Shown: positions 1-10,512, numbered from the stretch's first letter. The stretch is 64,000 nucleotides of DNA from Bacteroidales bacterium UBA5762 (GCA_002418865.1 DIEY01000037.1:69155-133154); one strand, 5' to 3'. Notes: generated by a model not told the origin, from the sequence alone. A program made the numbers and translations.

Positions 1-99
1 AATAAATCACCTCTTGAATGCAATTCATTAGATTTCTTCAACTCGACCAAAATATGATATCCATTGCAAAATAATTGCTTAAAAATTACGCAAATAAAT

Positions 100-1128
100 T
101 TACGGTATTTCAAATAAGTTTATTTCAGCTGTATTTAAAACTTGTTCTACATCGGGGTTATTTGAAACCGGCAAATGAATAATGGTATGTGGATCACGTC
201 GAGACAAACTGATAGAATATGCCTTATCGTAAAATTGAAGTAACATCAAGCAGGCTTCTTTAAATCGATTTTGCCTAATAAGCTGAGTGATAATATCGGT
301 TTGTTGAAAACCAAGTCGTTTTCTAATTTTACAAACCGTAGCAACAAGTTCTTCTGTGTCAGCTTGGCCATATTCTAAGGCGAGCCTTTCTGCTCTCTGT
401 TCAGAGGGGATATTCAACAAAATTAAGGGTGATGCCTGCATACGCTCAAAAATGGGCTTAGGGACAAAACAACGACCTATGTTTATGCTTTCGTCTTCCA
501 CCCAAACAGGAAATTGTATATTGAAGGATGCAAGTTGTTGCCAGATCAAGTTTTCGAATTGTTCTGTAGTAGGCTGTGGAGGCTGCAACAATCCACCAAA
601 AACAGACCCTTTATGATGAGCCAGTCCTTCGAGATCGAGCACTTGATGATGCATTTCAGCCAATCGAGATAAGAGTTCGGTTTTTCCACTCCCGGTCATC
701 CCTCCTATTACTATAAATTTCCAAGGAAACATAAAGGATTGATGCACATAATTTCGAAAGGACTTGTATCCTCCAGATAGCAAAACCGGGTTTAAACCAG
801 CAAATCGGGCAAGGAGAGCGGCTGCTTCGCTACGCATGCCGCCACGCCAACAATATATTTTCAATTGACCATCAGACGAAATCCTAATCATTTTATCTAT
901 CATCGTACCAACCCATGAAGAAGTCAATGACAGACCCGTTTTTAGGGCTGCTACCCTACCCTGTTGTGCATAATCAATTCCCACCTGTTCTCTTACTTCA
1001 TCGTCGAGCAATGGAATATTGATTGCCTCCGGAATATGGCCTTGAGCATATTCACTTGGTGATCGTACATCTATACAAGGAGCATCGATCTTCAAAAAAT
1101 CTTCAATATTTCTAAGGGGGATTTCCAT
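100..1128 (-). CDS. mnmH: tRNA 2-selenouridine synthase (SelU/MnmH)
   Basis: Replaces the sulfur of 2-thiouridine at the tRNA wobble position with selenium, using selenophosphate, through a geranylated intermediate (known of the family). The 342-residue length is normal. Residues about 5-125 form a rhodanese domain with the hallmark CWRGGMRS, catalytic Cys93. A P-loop GGMTGSGKT follows at 142-150 and starts the C-terminal nucleotide-binding half. The ATG at 1128 fits the family N-terminus. The gene ends 99 bases from the window edge and begins 11 bases after the end of the next minus-strand gene, so the two may be cotranscribed. The selenophosphate synthetase SelD it depends on is not in this window. 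Assignment is secure. Confidence 0.95.
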   Translation of the reverse strand: MEIPLRNIEDFLKIDAPCIDVRSPSEYAQGHIPEAINIPLLDDEVREQVGIDYAQQGRVAALKTGLSLTSSWVGTMIDKMIRISSDGQLKIYCWRGGMRSEAAALLARFAGLNPVLLSGGYKSFRNYVHQSFMFPWKFIVIGGMTGSGKTELLSRLAEMHHQVLDLEGLAHHKGSVFGGLLQPPQPTTEQFENLIWQQLASFNIQFPVWVEDESINIGRCFVPKPIFERMQASPLILLNIPSEQRAERLALEYGQADTEELVATVCKIRKRLGFQQTDIITQLIRQNRFKEACLMLLQFYDKAYSISLSRRDPHTIIHLPVSNNPDVEQVLNTAEINLFEIP

Positions 1129-1139
1129 CCCTTGTCTGT

Positions 1140-2423
1140 CTAATTTTTACTGCCCATGATGGCAATACTACCTTTATAAACTTCTTCACCAAATCTGCCA
1201 ATACATTTCAGCACGTAAAAATATGTACCATCGGCCAGCTTTCCACCATCCCAATCGTTTCTATAATCTTTACTCTCGTAAAGTTTTCTCCCCCATCTAT
1301 TCATGACCACCAATTCCATTCGTTCATAATATCGAAGTAGTGAGGGTTGGTCGGTTTCCGTTTTTCCATCCACTTTAATAATCAAAACATCGTTGATGCC
1401 ATCGGCATTGGGAGTAAAAACATTGGGTACTTCTACTTTAGGACGCTGTAGGGGAATAAATTTAACTACAGCCGTATCACAGTTATCATTATTGATGGCA
1501 TAGAGCCGAACACGATATTCTTTTATTTGTTGCTGAAAAAATTCCCAGGCACTAGTAAACGTATGTAAAGGATTTTTTTCGACAGAGCGGCTCGAATCGG
1601 GTTCCCCAAAATTCCATTGAAAATTATATACATCTATTCCAACATTGAGAAGCGAATCGATATTAGAGTAAAATTGAACGCTAGGTTTTTGCAGATAGAC
1701 GGTATCGGGATCAGAAGTAAAATGAATGGGAGGAGCCTTTAAAACTTTTACGAAGTAATTGTCGCGATAAATACAGCCATTCCCATCTACAATCGTAATT
1801 TTATGCTGGCCAGGGCTAACACCCAGGACCACCGTATCGATGCCAGGCATCAAAAAGCCATCATCCCAATCGATTTGATAGGGAGGGGTTCCCGAAAGGA
1901 TAGAAATGCCGTAACGCCCCTTATCTTCCTTGCTACAACCCATCATTAACTGGCTTAAGGTATATTGAATCCCCCTTGGATGAACTTTCACGCTCCCATC
2001 GCTATAAAGATAAGCCAAGGAATTTCCCTGCTCATCTTTAAAATAGGTTTGAACAGCATCAAAAGAAAGTAGAGAAATGCCAGTTTGTAAAGCCGTAAAT
2101 TGAATCTTTGCAATATTGCCTGTTCCAAAGGGTATAGCAGATGCCGATGTCCATTCTATAACCAGGCGATTATTTCCATCTAAAGAAGCTGTAAGACCTG
2201 ATAAAGCGGGGTTACGAAAATAAAGACTGTCGTAACGAATGATATCATCCTGAAATGAAAATTCAATCCGAAAAGAAGCGCATTGCCTCAATTCTTGCAC
2301 CCTCAAGGGAACGATAATAGTATCGGTTTTACATGTGCTATCGTTTTTGAAAGAAACTAAAATCTGGGCAGGAAGCCATAAAGCAGAACTTATTAAGACT
2401 ATGACAAGAAAAAAACGTTTCAT
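1140..2423 (-). CDS. T9SS-exported cohesin-like protein with type B sorting domain
   Basis: Predicted cell-surface or secreted protein of 427 residues. I start it at the ATG at 2423 rather than a GTG at 2441, because a signal peptide (KRFFLVIVLISSALWLPAQ) begins directly there. After it comes a beta-rich region of about 130 residues that resembles cohesin-type modules (LRVQELRQCASFRIEF, then a segment with VIEWTSA and AKIQF). Next is a SprB-like repeat (GCSKEDKGRYGISILSGTPPY, DWDDG, VVDGNGC-type ending), then a PKD-like piece. The last 90 residues are a gliding-motility-associated (type B) C-terminal domain: VPNVFTPNADGINDV, MNRWGRKLYES, WDGG, DGTYFYVLK. Export by the T9SS follows from that domain. 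The ligand or substrate cannot be read from the sequence. Confidence 0.85.
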   Translation of the reverse strand: MKRFFLVIVLISSALWLPAQILVSFKNDSTCKTDTIIVPLRVQELRQCASFRIEFSFQDDIIRYDSLYFRNPALSGLTASLDGNNRLVIEWTSASAIPFGTGNIAKIQFTALQTGISLLSFDAVQTYFKDEQGNSLAYLYSDGSVKVHPRGIQYTLSQLMMGCSKEDKGRYGISILSGTPPYQIDWDDGFLMPGIDTVVLGVSPGQHKITIVDGNGCIYRDNYFVKVLKAPPIHFTSDPDTVYLQKPSVQFYSNIDSLLNVGIDVYNFQWNFGEPDSSRSVEKNPLHTFTSAWEFFQQQIKEYRVRLYAINNDNCDTAVVKFIPLQRPKVEVPNVFTPNADGINDVLIIKVDGKTETDQPSLLRYYERMELVVMNRWGRKLYESKDYRNDWDGGKLADGTYFYVLKCIGRFGEEVYKGSIAIMGSKN

Positions 2424-2508
2424 CTGAGATGTTTTTACCACTCGATTTCAAGAAAATCCATTTAGTAATAAAATGAACGAGCCAAATTAAAAAAAATTTC
2501 GCAAGTGC

Positions 2509-2874
2509 TTAAAATTGGCCAGAAGCAAGCATAACTAGTGTACATTCCTCTAATACTTCTATACCTGCCTCTGAAGCTGCTTCTGCCAATTCGGGATTAT
2601 AGGTTCCTGGATTGAAGATAATTCTTTGAGGCTTAATCGATAGAATCTTTTCCTGATGAACCTTTTGTAATTCAGGGCGAAGGTAGATAGTGACCGTATG
2701 TACATCAAACACTTTATCCCAAGTTGAATGAACCTCGGTCCCATCCCAAATAAAATCTTCCTTTCCTACAGCGTAAACTGGGTGACCATAGTTTATAAGA
2801 GCCTTAACGGCCTGGTTAGCAAAACGTTCAGGATTTCTACTAACACCAAGAACGACGGTAGGTATTATTTTCAT
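2509..2874 (-). CDS. CoA-binding domain protein (YccU-like)
   Basis: A 121-residue single-domain protein of the CoA-binding/YccU family. The Rossmann-type start TVVLGVSRNPERFANQAV and the glycine-rich turn near residues 9-20 match the family. FNPGTYNPELAEAA and a C-terminal ECTLVML also agree; in many homologues the C-terminal cysteine region is well conserved. The physiological role of the family is not settled. It lies 77 bases downstream of the V-ATPase K gene on the same strand, so read-through from that operon is possible. Short and complete, no signal peptide. Confidence 0.85.
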   Translation of the reverse strand: MKIIPTVVLGVSRNPERFANQAVKALINYGHPVYAVGKEDFIWDGTEVHSTWDKVFDVHTVTIYLRPELQKVHQEKILSIKPQRIIFNPGTYNPELAEAASEAGIEVLEECTLVMLASGQF

Positions 2875-2951
2875 TTCTCATACATGGGAAACTGGTTAAG
2901 GATGGGTTATCCATAACTAGTTGGTAAGTGTTGCTCCAAATAGCAAATCAT

Positions 2952-3440
<489 letters not shown>

Positions 3441-3467
3441 TTAATGATTTATAAATTAATATTTTAA

Positions 3468-5279
3468 TTAAGCTCCATGTTTTTCGGCGAAAGGTTTATA
3501 CTGTTTACCACCACCAGAAAAGCCGGCATTCTTGTAAAATTCTACAAAAGTCAAACGCATAGGATGTACAAATGCACCCAAAGAACTAATGGCAATATTA
3601 CCTAAATGGCCTACAATAAGAAAAACAACAAATAATAGAGGTCCAATATAAGGAATTCCTAATATCGACATGGCAACGCTATTGATAACTATTCCAAGGA
3701 TAGAACTGGATATTCCAAGAGCAAATAGACGGATGTAAGAAAGCAAATCGCCAAATATACCTGTTACCATGCCGTATACATCCCATAACCCTTTCCCAAT
3801 CCTTATAAATACATTGGTTTTTAGGTCGTTCAGGAAAAAAATTAATATGCATGCTATTCCTAAAATGCTATAGAGGAGGATGGTTTCTCCTTTGGGAAGA
3901 ACTCCAGCCGAAAGCAATCCCTGACGGATTAAGAGTCCTATAATAAGGATCAGCCAACCTACCAACGAAAGTGCATTGCGAAATCCTACTTGATGTATAA
4001 TATTAGCAACTTTGATGCACATTCCAAAAATAATTTGTATTGCACCAAGAAGCAATGATAATATCAGCATTTTATTGCTATCGAAGAAATAAGATTTTAT
4101 ATTTTCAAGAATAGGGATTTCAGCTTCTATGAGATTGATACCGAAGAAAGTTCCCGAAATAGCTCCAAAAATGAAAGTGGCTAAGCTTAAATATTGAGCC
4201 AAAGTAAGATAAGGCTTAAACGAAGGTTTTGCCTTGAATTTTTTAAATAAAGTAGCAGCAATGAATATAAATAATCCATAACCAGCATCGCCTAAACAAA
4301 ACCCAAAAAACATCATGAAGAAAGGCGCAAAGAATGGAGTAAGATCCAGTTCTGCATATTTGGGAAGAGAATACAAATGTCCGATTGGTTCAAACAATTT
4401 CGCAAAACTATTGTTACGCAAGAGAATAGGCACTTTCTCATTTGGGTCGGGTTCACTCTCAATATAAAAAATGCCGTTTTCTTCGCAATATTTTTCTACG
4501 GCTTCTTTCACTTCGGTAGGAGCAAAACCTTCTAAAACCTTCAATTTGCCTTCTGCTTCCGATAAAGTGTTGCTTACTACTAAATGATAATCGACTTCGG
4601 ATGCAATTTGATGCAATGTTTTCTGCAAAAGTGGAATAGAGCTGGCAGCCAAGTGCGCAAATTCTTCTTCAATCTGGCTGAGGCGTGTCTGAATGGCTTC
4701 TTGTTTTTTCAGCAGTTCACTCAGAGGATGTGCTGGTGCTTTAACTTCTTCAGCGGGTAAATCAATTTCTTCTTGACCTTCCTTTACAAGAATGAAATAA
4801 ATAACACCCGGCAGTTCGTTCACCACTCCAATATTGTATTTGGACAGCCATTGAGGATCGAATTTTCGAGAAGGTATAGTATGGAAAGATATTGCTAATC
4901 CGGCTTTTTGAAGTTTTTCTATGATTTGAGGGTCGAAATCTCCCCATGGTTCAGTATACTCTATCTCCTTTTTTAAGGTGGATAGTTGTTGATTTAGCGA
5001 CTCAACTTCTGCCTGCAAATCATTGATATGCTCATAAATTTTCATGCCATCTCCATTTGGGGGAGCTTCCTCAGTGAGTTCTGGCTTTTTATATTTTTTG
5101 AGCAATTTGATTGTTTCAGCTATCTGTTTCTGAAGAGCAAGACGTTCAGCCGTGTTTTCGTCGAGTTCCTTTTTTCTCTTTACAATGTCTACAACACCAA
5201 CCGATCGCAAACCCTTTAGAAATGGCTCATAATCTTCATGATATACCAGAAAAATAAATTTGGTCATCGGAACTATCAT
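3468..5279 (-). CDS. ntpI: V-type ATPase subunit I (membrane stator)
   Basis: Membrane stator subunit that offers the ion half-channels to the K ring. The 603 residues split into a soluble N-terminal half with coiled-coil stretches (about 35-110 and 180-260) and a C-terminal half with about eight membrane segments from residue 305 on. The conserved arginine sits in HPMRLTFVEF (Arg575), the position of a rotor-facing Arg in the family, and the protein ends with the usual GG(G/K)QYKPF motif. The ATG at 5279 overlaps the subunit D stop (ATGA), a sign of translational coupling; a second Met four codons in is also possible. Confidence 0.95.
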   Translation of the reverse strand: MIVPMTKFIFLVYHEDYEPFLKGLRSVGVVDIVKRKKELDENTAERLALQKQIAETIKLLKKYKKPELTEEAPPNGDGMKIYEHINDLQAEVESLNQQLSTLKKEIEYTEPWGDFDPQIIEKLQKAGLAISFHTIPSRKFDPQWLSKYNIGVVNELPGVIYFILVKEGQEEIDLPAEEVKAPAHPLSELLKKQEAIQTRLSQIEEEFAHLAASSIPLLQKTLHQIASEVDYHLVVSNTLSEAEGKLKVLEGFAPTEVKEAVEKYCEENGIFYIESEPDPNEKVPILLRNNSFAKLFEPIGHLYSLPKYAELDLTPFFAPFFMMFFGFCLGDAGYGLFIFIAATLFKKFKAKPSFKPYLTLAQYLSLATFIFGAISGTFFGINLIEAEIPILENIKSYFFDSNKMLILSLLLGAIQIIFGMCIKVANIIHQVGFRNALSLVGWLILIIGLLIRQGLLSAGVLPKGETILLYSILGIACILIFFLNDLKTNVFIRIGKGLWDVYGMVTGIFGDLLSYIRLFALGISSSILGIVINSVAMSILGIPYIGPLLFVVFLIVGHLGNIAISSLGAFVHPMRLTFVEFYKNAGFSGGGKQYKPFAEKHGA

Positions 5280-5878
5280 ACCGTAACCTCCTTTTGATCA
5301 AAACGATTCTTCAAGATTTTTTGCGAAGATTTGGAAAGATTTTCTTCGTCTTCGAGGAAACGTTTTATTTTGATTACAGCTTCTTCATAACCCGGGATTT
5401 GGACTTTTTCGTAAAGGTTTACTTTTTGGGTAGTTTTTTTTCGGGCGTGATCAAGCAATTTCATCTTAGCGTAGTAAAATTCGCGTTCTATAGCAATTGA
5501 AGCCAGTTTCTCGAGAATCATTACACCATCCATAAACCAAACGGGTTGATTGAAGAGACTGAAAGGTTTTATCTCGAAATGAATTTCCTGAAGTATAGGA
5601 ATGCGGACACCGGCAATTTTCTTTATGCCTAGGTCAACATCACGAATGACGACCAATCTTGGATTAAACTCATTCCACAGACGGACCATTTCATTATATT
5701 GGGCCATAGCAGCAGACAACTTCTCGTCGAGGCTTGTAGCATAATCTTTGGCTCGCTTCACTTCTGCCCGTAAGGCCGATTCCTTGTTTTTTAAAGTTGG
5801 CAAGGCACGCAAGCGTATCCGCAGCTGCTTGTTCATCTCCTGAAGTGAAGTCTTATTATATTGAAATCTTATAGCCAT
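5276..5878 (-). CDS. ntpD: V-type ATPase subunit D (central shaft)
   Basis: Rotor shaft subunit that connects the A3B3 head to the membrane ring. The 200 residues match the family in length and pattern: a basic N-terminus (FQYNKTSLQEMNKQLRIRLRALPTLKNKESALRAE) leading into a long helix, a short beta-hairpin in the middle (GVRIPILQEIHF), and a second long helix with ARKKTTQKVNLYEKVQIP. The gene follows subunit B after 57 bases and overlaps subunit I by four bases. In characterised V-ATPases subunit D pairs with subunit F; no F gene is visible here. Confidence 0.93.
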   Translation of the reverse strand: MAIRFQYNKTSLQEMNKQLRIRLRALPTLKNKESALRAEVKRAKDYATSLDEKLSAAMAQYNEMVRLWNEFNPRLVVIRDVDLGIKKIAGVRIPILQEIHFEIKPFSLFNQPVWFMDGVMILEKLASIAIEREFYYAKMKLLDHARKKTTQKVNLYEKVQIPGYEEAVIKIKRFLEDEENLSKSSQKILKNRFDQKEVTV

Positions 5879-5935
5879 TTTTGTTTACTTCATTCATTTT
5901 AGGTTTTCTGGTAAAACAAGATACAGACAGGGATT

Positions 5936-7258
5936 TTATTTTTCGGGCCAGTATTTATCGACGAGTTCTTGTTTTATTCCCACTTCGGCCTTGTTAAAAT
6001 GACGAGCAAAAAGCTGCCAACCCGTATCTAACATTTTATTGATATCGATATTCACATCAATAGCCAGAAGATATTCGGAATATTCCTTAGCAAAGTCAAG
6101 AGTACGTTGGTCGTAATCTGTCAGATCAAAACCATTTTCGAGTTTAGTTTTGGCATTGGCAGCATCGGCATAAAGGCGTACGGCTGTATTCATTACTTGA
6201 GGATGATCTTCGCGAGTCTTTGTGCCTATGACGAGTTGTTTTAAACGTGAAAGGCTGCGGAAAGGATCGACAATAACCTTACCAATATCCGTATCACGTC
6301 TTAAAAAAAGCTGGCCTTCAGTAATATATCCTGTATTGTCAGGGATGGCATGGGTAATATCACCTCCTGAAAGTGTAGTAACAGCAATAATTGTGATGGA
6401 ACCTCCACTGGGGAATTGGACGGCCTTTTCATAAATTTTAGCCAAATCACTGTAGAGTGAACCCGGCATAGAGTCTTTGGATGGAATTTGATCCATACGA
6501 TTAGAAACAATACTCAATGCATCGGCATAAAGTGTCATATCGGTAAGCAGTACCAAGACTTTTTCATTTTTATCAACGGCAAAATATTCGGCTGCCGTAA
6601 GAGCCATATCTGGAACCAATAAGCGTTCTACAGGGGGGTCTTCGGTGGTATTGACGAAACTGATAATACGGTCGAGGGCGCCGGCATTTTCGAACACATT
6701 TTTATAATAAAGATAATCATCGTTGGTTAAGCCCATTCCGGCCAGAATGATTTTGTCGGCTTCTGCACGCAGAGCTACCATAGCCATTACCTGATTGAAG
6801 GGTTGATCGGGATCGGCAAAAAAAGGAATCTTCTGTCCGGTTACCAGTGTATTATTTAAATCTATGCCAGCTATACCTGTGGCAATGAGTTCGGAAGGTT
6901 GGCGTCGTCTAACAGGATTTACGGAAGGTCCGCCAATAGGACGTTCTTCGCCCTCTACTTCAGGGCCTCCATCAATAGGATGTCCATAAGCATTGAAAAA
7001 ACGACCTGCCAAATCATCACTCACTTTAAGCGTAGGCGGCCGATTATAGAATATAACCTCGGCATTGGAAGGAATTCCTTCAGTACCTCCAAATACTTGA
7101 AGAGTTACTTCATCATCCATGATTTTAACTACCTGAGCTAAACGTCCATGGACAACCGCAAGTTCTTCGTTGCCAATTCCTGAGGCCTTTAGAGAACATG
7201 TGGCTTTAGTAATATTGGTTATATGGGTATATATTTTTTGGAATGCTACAGGGCTCAT
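5936..7258 (-). CDS. ntpB: V-type ATPase subunit B (non-catalytic head)
   Basis: Regulatory nucleotide-binding subunit of the A3B3 head. The 440-residue protein has the B-type signature: no intact Walker A, instead GQKIPFFADPDQPFNQ, followed by MTLYADALSIVSNRMDQIPSKDSMPGSLYSDLA-type alpha/beta core motifs. It is slightly shorter than the usual 455-465 residues. The ATG at 7258 overlaps the stop of subunit A (ATGA). Assignment rests on strong conservation along the full length. Confidence 0.96.
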   Translation of the reverse strand: MSPVAFQKIYTHITNITKATCSLKASGIGNEELAVVHGRLAQVVKIMDDEVTLQVFGGTEGIPSNAEVIFYNRPPTLKVSDDLAGRFFNAYGHPIDGGPEVEGEERPIGGPSVNPVRRRQPSELIATGIAGIDLNNTLVTGQKIPFFADPDQPFNQVMAMVALRAEADKIILAGMGLTNDDYLYYKNVFENAGALDRIISFVNTTEDPPVERLLVPDMALTAAEYFAVDKNEKVLVLLTDMTLYADALSIVSNRMDQIPSKDSMPGSLYSDLAKIYEKAVQFPSGGSITIIAVTTLSGGDITHAIPDNTGYITEGQLFLRRDTDIGKVIVDPFRSLSRLKQLVIGTKTREDHPQVMNTAVRLYADAANAKTKLENGFDLTDYDQRTLDFAKEYSEYLLAIDVNIDINKMLDTGWQLFARHFNKAEVGIKQELVDKYWPEK

Positions 7259-9033
7259 TTTTTTACCTTCCTCTCTTCTATAATTTTATAGAGTTCATTT
7301 TCAAAACGTTTAAACTGTTCCGATTGAAATTCGGAATAATTCATTTGTTTCAACTGATTGATAATCCGCTTAAAGAAGGGATTGACCTCTTCGAAGCTAT
7401 CGAACTCGAAATCGGTTTCATAAATATCTATCACCTTATCGAGCATATATTTTTGTCGTACAATGGGTGTATTGAAGTCGATTTTATCGAAGGCATCTTG
7501 TTGAAGGATAATAGCATCTATGACTTCTGACTTCCAGAAAGCGAGATGGTAATCCAGTGGGACACTATCATCGCCCAAAATATTGATTTGTTCAGAGGCT
7601 TCGCGGCCGCGAATCATGATATTTTTTACTAGCATAACCTTGTCGACCCAATCATCAGAGATGCTAGTGCGAAGAGATTCTTGAACCTCTGGATATTCAA
7701 GATATTTGGAATAGCTATCAATAGGATCGATGGCAGGATAGCGTTTGCTATCGGCTCTCTGCTGCGACAGGGCATAAAAAGCTCGAGCTACTTTTTTTGT
7801 AGATTCTGTAACGGGTTCTTTCAGATTTCCTCCAGCGGGTGAGACTGTCCCAATAAAAGTAATACTTCCGGTTTGGTTATTATTCAGATAGACATATCCC
7901 GCACGAGAATAGAAGTTTGAAATAATGGCGGGCAAGTCCATAGGAAAAGCATCGGGACCAGGGAGTTCTTCCATACGATTGGACATTTCGCGTAAAGCTT
8001 GAGCCCAGCGGGAAGTAGAGTCGGCCAGAAGTAATATTTTCAATCCCATAGAGCGATAATATTCTGCAATAGTCATGGCCGTATAAACCGAGGCTTCACG
8101 AGCTGCAACGGGCATGTTAGACGTATTGGCAATGATAGTAGTTCGTTCTATCAGTTTTCGACCGGTTTTAGGGTCTTCCAATTCAGGAAATTCTACAAAA
8201 AGTTCGACCACTTCATTGGCACGTTCACCGCAGGCAGCTACTATCACAACGTCGGCTTCGGCCTGACGAGAAAGAGCATGTTGCAAAACGGTTTTACCAC
8301 TACCAAACGGGCCTGGAATAAACCCTGTACCACCTTCAGCCATAGGATTGAGGGTGTCCATAGTCCGTACACCTGTTTGAAAAAGTTTAAACGGACGCGG
8401 TTTGTCCTTATAGGCTTTGATAGCCTTCTTCACTGGCCAATACTGAACCATTGTAACAGGGAAATCTTTCCCGTTAGAATCGGTGAGAATGGCAATAGTA
8501 TCATTAATCTTATAAGAACCAGCTGCAACTATTGATTTCACGGTATATTTTCCTTCGAAAACAAAAGGCACCATAATACGATGAGGAATAGAATTTTCCA
8601 TCACCTCACCTAGCCAGTCAGCAGCTAATACCTGATCTCCGACCTTTGCCAGCGGCTTGAAATCCCATATTTTCTCAGGATCTAAGGCACGTGTATATTC
8701 ACCTGGTTTCAGAAAAACTCCTGTCATTTCGTGTAAATCGTGCATTAATCCATCATAAACACTCGAAAGGATGCCAGGGCCAAGGGTAGCTTCGAGCAAG
8801 TGTCCTTCAAATACCACAGGCGAGCCTATTCTCAATCCTCGCGTACTTTCGAATACCTGAGTATAAGCCTGGTTACCAATAATTTTTATGACTTCGGCCA
8901 TGAGATCAATGCCATCTCGATTAATATAACAAATCTCATTTTGCGCAACAGGGCCATCAGCCCTCACAATCACCAAATTCGCAATAATTCCGGAAACTTT
9001 CCCGGTAGTTTTTTTCGTGTTATTCATTATCAT
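7255..9033 (-). CDS. ntpA: V-type ATPase subunit A (catalytic head)
   Basis: Catalytic ATP-binding subunit, 592 residues, normal length. It carries the Walker A GPFGSGKT near residue 245, the A-subunit-specific insertion before it (EFTRAL-type 'PGEYTRALDPEKIWDFKPL'), and LLADSTSRWAQALREMSNRMEELPGPDAFP-type catalytic core. The start ATG at 9033 overlaps the DUF2764 stop by four bases. Nucleotide hydrolysis or synthesis is expected here; the direction of operation in the cell cannot be read from sequence. Confidence 0.97.
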   Translation of the reverse strand: MIMNNTKKTTGKVSGIIANLVIVRADGPVAQNEICYINRDGIDLMAEVIKIIGNQAYTQVFESTRGLRIGSPVVFEGHLLEATLGPGILSSVYDGLMHDLHEMTGVFLKPGEYTRALDPEKIWDFKPLAKVGDQVLAADWLGEVMENSIPHRIMVPFVFEGKYTVKSIVAAGSYKINDTIAILTDSNGKDFPVTMVQYWPVKKAIKAYKDKPRPFKLFQTGVRTMDTLNPMAEGGTGFIPGPFGSGKTVLQHALSRQAEADVVIVAACGERANEVVELFVEFPELEDPKTGRKLIERTTIIANTSNMPVAAREASVYTAMTIAEYYRSMGLKILLLADSTSRWAQALREMSNRMEELPGPDAFPMDLPAIISNFYSRAGYVYLNNNQTGSITFIGTVSPAGGNLKEPVTESTKKVARAFYALSQQRADSKRYPAIDPIDSYSKYLEYPEVQESLRTSISDDWVDKVMLVKNIMIRGREASEQINILGDDSVPLDYHLAFWKSEVIDAIILQQDAFDKIDFNTPIVRQKYMLDKVIDIYETDFEFDSFEEVNPFFKRIINQLKQMNYSEFQSEQFKRFENELYKIIEERKVKK

Positions 9034-9854
9034 GAAAACTCTTTAGGAAATTCATAACTATGTTCCAAATCCTCGAGCAAACGTTTAAACATGGTCATGC
9101 CAGCTTCTTTGTCGAGTCGCAACCATCTTTGTACCATCTGAAGTTTTAATATAAATGCAAGAATTACTTCTATACTGAAATAATGAAAAGTATTTAATTC
9201 GTCGAGATAAGACCAACGCAAAAGATCGAGTGATTTTTCTCTTTCTAATAAATTGGAGCTCTCAAAAATCTGAATAAGTTTCTCAATATAAGGGAATTGC
9301 TGTGCAAGTCCAAAATCTCTTGCCTGACTTTTGATGAGAGCTTGAGAAAATTCATCATTGCCAATAATGAACGAACGAGCATTAAGCTTGAATTTTCTGG
9401 CAGTAAGAGCTGCCATTATATTTCTGACGTTCCTTTCAAATTTCATCCAACTCGATACAAATTTATTCTTATTATTAACAGCATATTCAACATACATGGC
9501 CGTTAATTGATCTTCCCAGCTCAACTCTGGATAAACAGGCTGCTCTTCCTTAAAATGAAGGATAAAATCGCGAAGATAATCGGGAAGAATTTTAGGCGTC
9601 TTTATTTCTTCTTCGAGCGTTTCTAAAGAGTATTTGCCGTTAGGAATAAATTGTTCATTCGTTTTTAAAAGTAGATGAAGAAGATTTTTATTATCGATAG
9701 GCAAGAGCATCAGTTCAACGAGTTTATAATCGGAACTCGACAGATGATGCTGCAATTCGAGTTTGAACTCACTAAAATCGAGGGTGAGTTTGGATTGTTC
9801 GAGCACTAGGTCGGGCAAACCTGCTACCAGATAATAATAATTTCTACCCGACAT
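9030..9854 (-). CDS. DUF2764 protein of the V-ATPase operon
   Basis: A 274-residue soluble protein of the DUF2764 family (start MSGRNYYYLVAGLPDLVL), known in Bacteroidota and spirochaete-type V-ATPase operons between subunits E and A. The position and the all-helical look with aromatic and acidic residues suggest it does the job of subunit C (the socket between shaft and ring), which is otherwise missing; this is inference, I see no clear subunit C motif. It overlaps subunit E by one base (TAATG) and subunit A by four, so the three are surely cotranslated from one message. Confidence 0.85.
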   Translation of the reverse strand: MSGRNYYYLVAGLPDLVLEQSKLTLDFSEFKLELQHHLSSSDYKLVELMLLPIDNKNLLHLLLKTNEQFIPNGKYSLETLEEEIKTPKILPDYLRDFILHFKEEQPVYPELSWEDQLTAMYVEYAVNNKNKFVSSWMKFERNVRNIMAALTARKFKLNARSFIIGNDEFSQALIKSQARDFGLAQQFPYIEKLIQIFESSNLLEREKSLDLLRWSYLDELNTFHYFSIEVILAFILKLQMVQRWLRLDKEAGMTMFKRLLEDLEHSYEFPKEFS

Positions 9855-10474
9855 TATTTTCCTCCGTAAAGAAGTTGATTAGTGCGTGGACGAAGATAAT
9901 TCTTGAAAAAGTTCTCAAAGTCTTCTTCGGTAAAGCTAATTACATAACTACCATCAGCCGGGCCAATACGAAAACCTCTTCCCATTTTTTCATCATAAAT
10001 TAGCTTCAAACCTTTGTTCATCAATTCTATTGCTCTTGTCTCGAAATATTTTCCCAATTTTTCTTCATCCTCTGGTGGTAAAAAGAGATAAACACCTTGT
10101 CCTCCGCTTGAATTATCAGCTTGCCATTTCTTAAGGATAGACTCAATCATGCGTTTAATAAAATCTTTATCTCTAAAAGCCTCATTAACAGGCTGACTAA
10201 CCATTTCTGTAAGAATAAGTTCTGTGATTTGCTGACGAAGAGAAGAAATGGCCTGGCGCGAAGATAATTTAATCTCGTTGGTTACATTTCGCTTGAGTTC
10301 TTCGGCTTCTTTATGTGCCTGTTCTATAATTCGGCTGGCTTCTTGTTTTGCATTTTGTAAAATATTTTCCGCCTCTTTGTTTGCCTTTTCCAATATAGCA
10401 GAGGCATCGGCACGGGCTTTTTCAACCCCTTCATTGTAAATTTTCGCCGTTAATTCTTGAAGTTTGCTATCCAT
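9854..10474 (-). CDS. ntpE: V-type ATPase subunit E (peripheral stalk)
   Basis: Peripheral stalk subunit that holds the head against rotation. The 206 residues begin with a long charged coiled coil (about 1-95, rich in A, E, K and Q, such as EGVEKARADASAILEKANKEAE) and end in a globular part that contacts the head. It is the first gene of the seven-gene operon. A TAATTTTG promoter box lies 31-38 bases ahead of the ATG. The usual stalk partner G/H (a short coiled-coil gene) is not visible upstream. Confidence 0.9.
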   Translation of the reverse strand: MDSKLQELTAKIYNEGVEKARADASAILEKANKEAENILQNAKQEASRIIEQAHKEAEELKRNVTNEIKLSSRQAISSLRQQITELILTEMVSQPVNEAFRDKDFIKRMIESILKKWQADNSSGGQGVYLFLPPEDEEKLGKYFETRAIELMNKGLKLIYDEKMGRGFRIGPADGSYVISFTEEDFENFFKNYLRPRTNQLLYGGK

Positions 10475-10504
10475 CTATTCTTAAATTACAGGAATTACAG
10501 GCCA

Positions 10505-10512
10505 CAAAATTA
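10505..10512 (-). promoter_or_regulatory. Candidate promoter box for the V-ATPase operon
   Basis: The minus strand reads TAATTTTG, a match to the Bacteroidota -7 consensus TAnnTTTG. A start point a few bases downstream would leave a leader of about 20-25 bases before the subunit E ATG at 10474. I see no good TTTG at the -33 position. Confidence 0.45.
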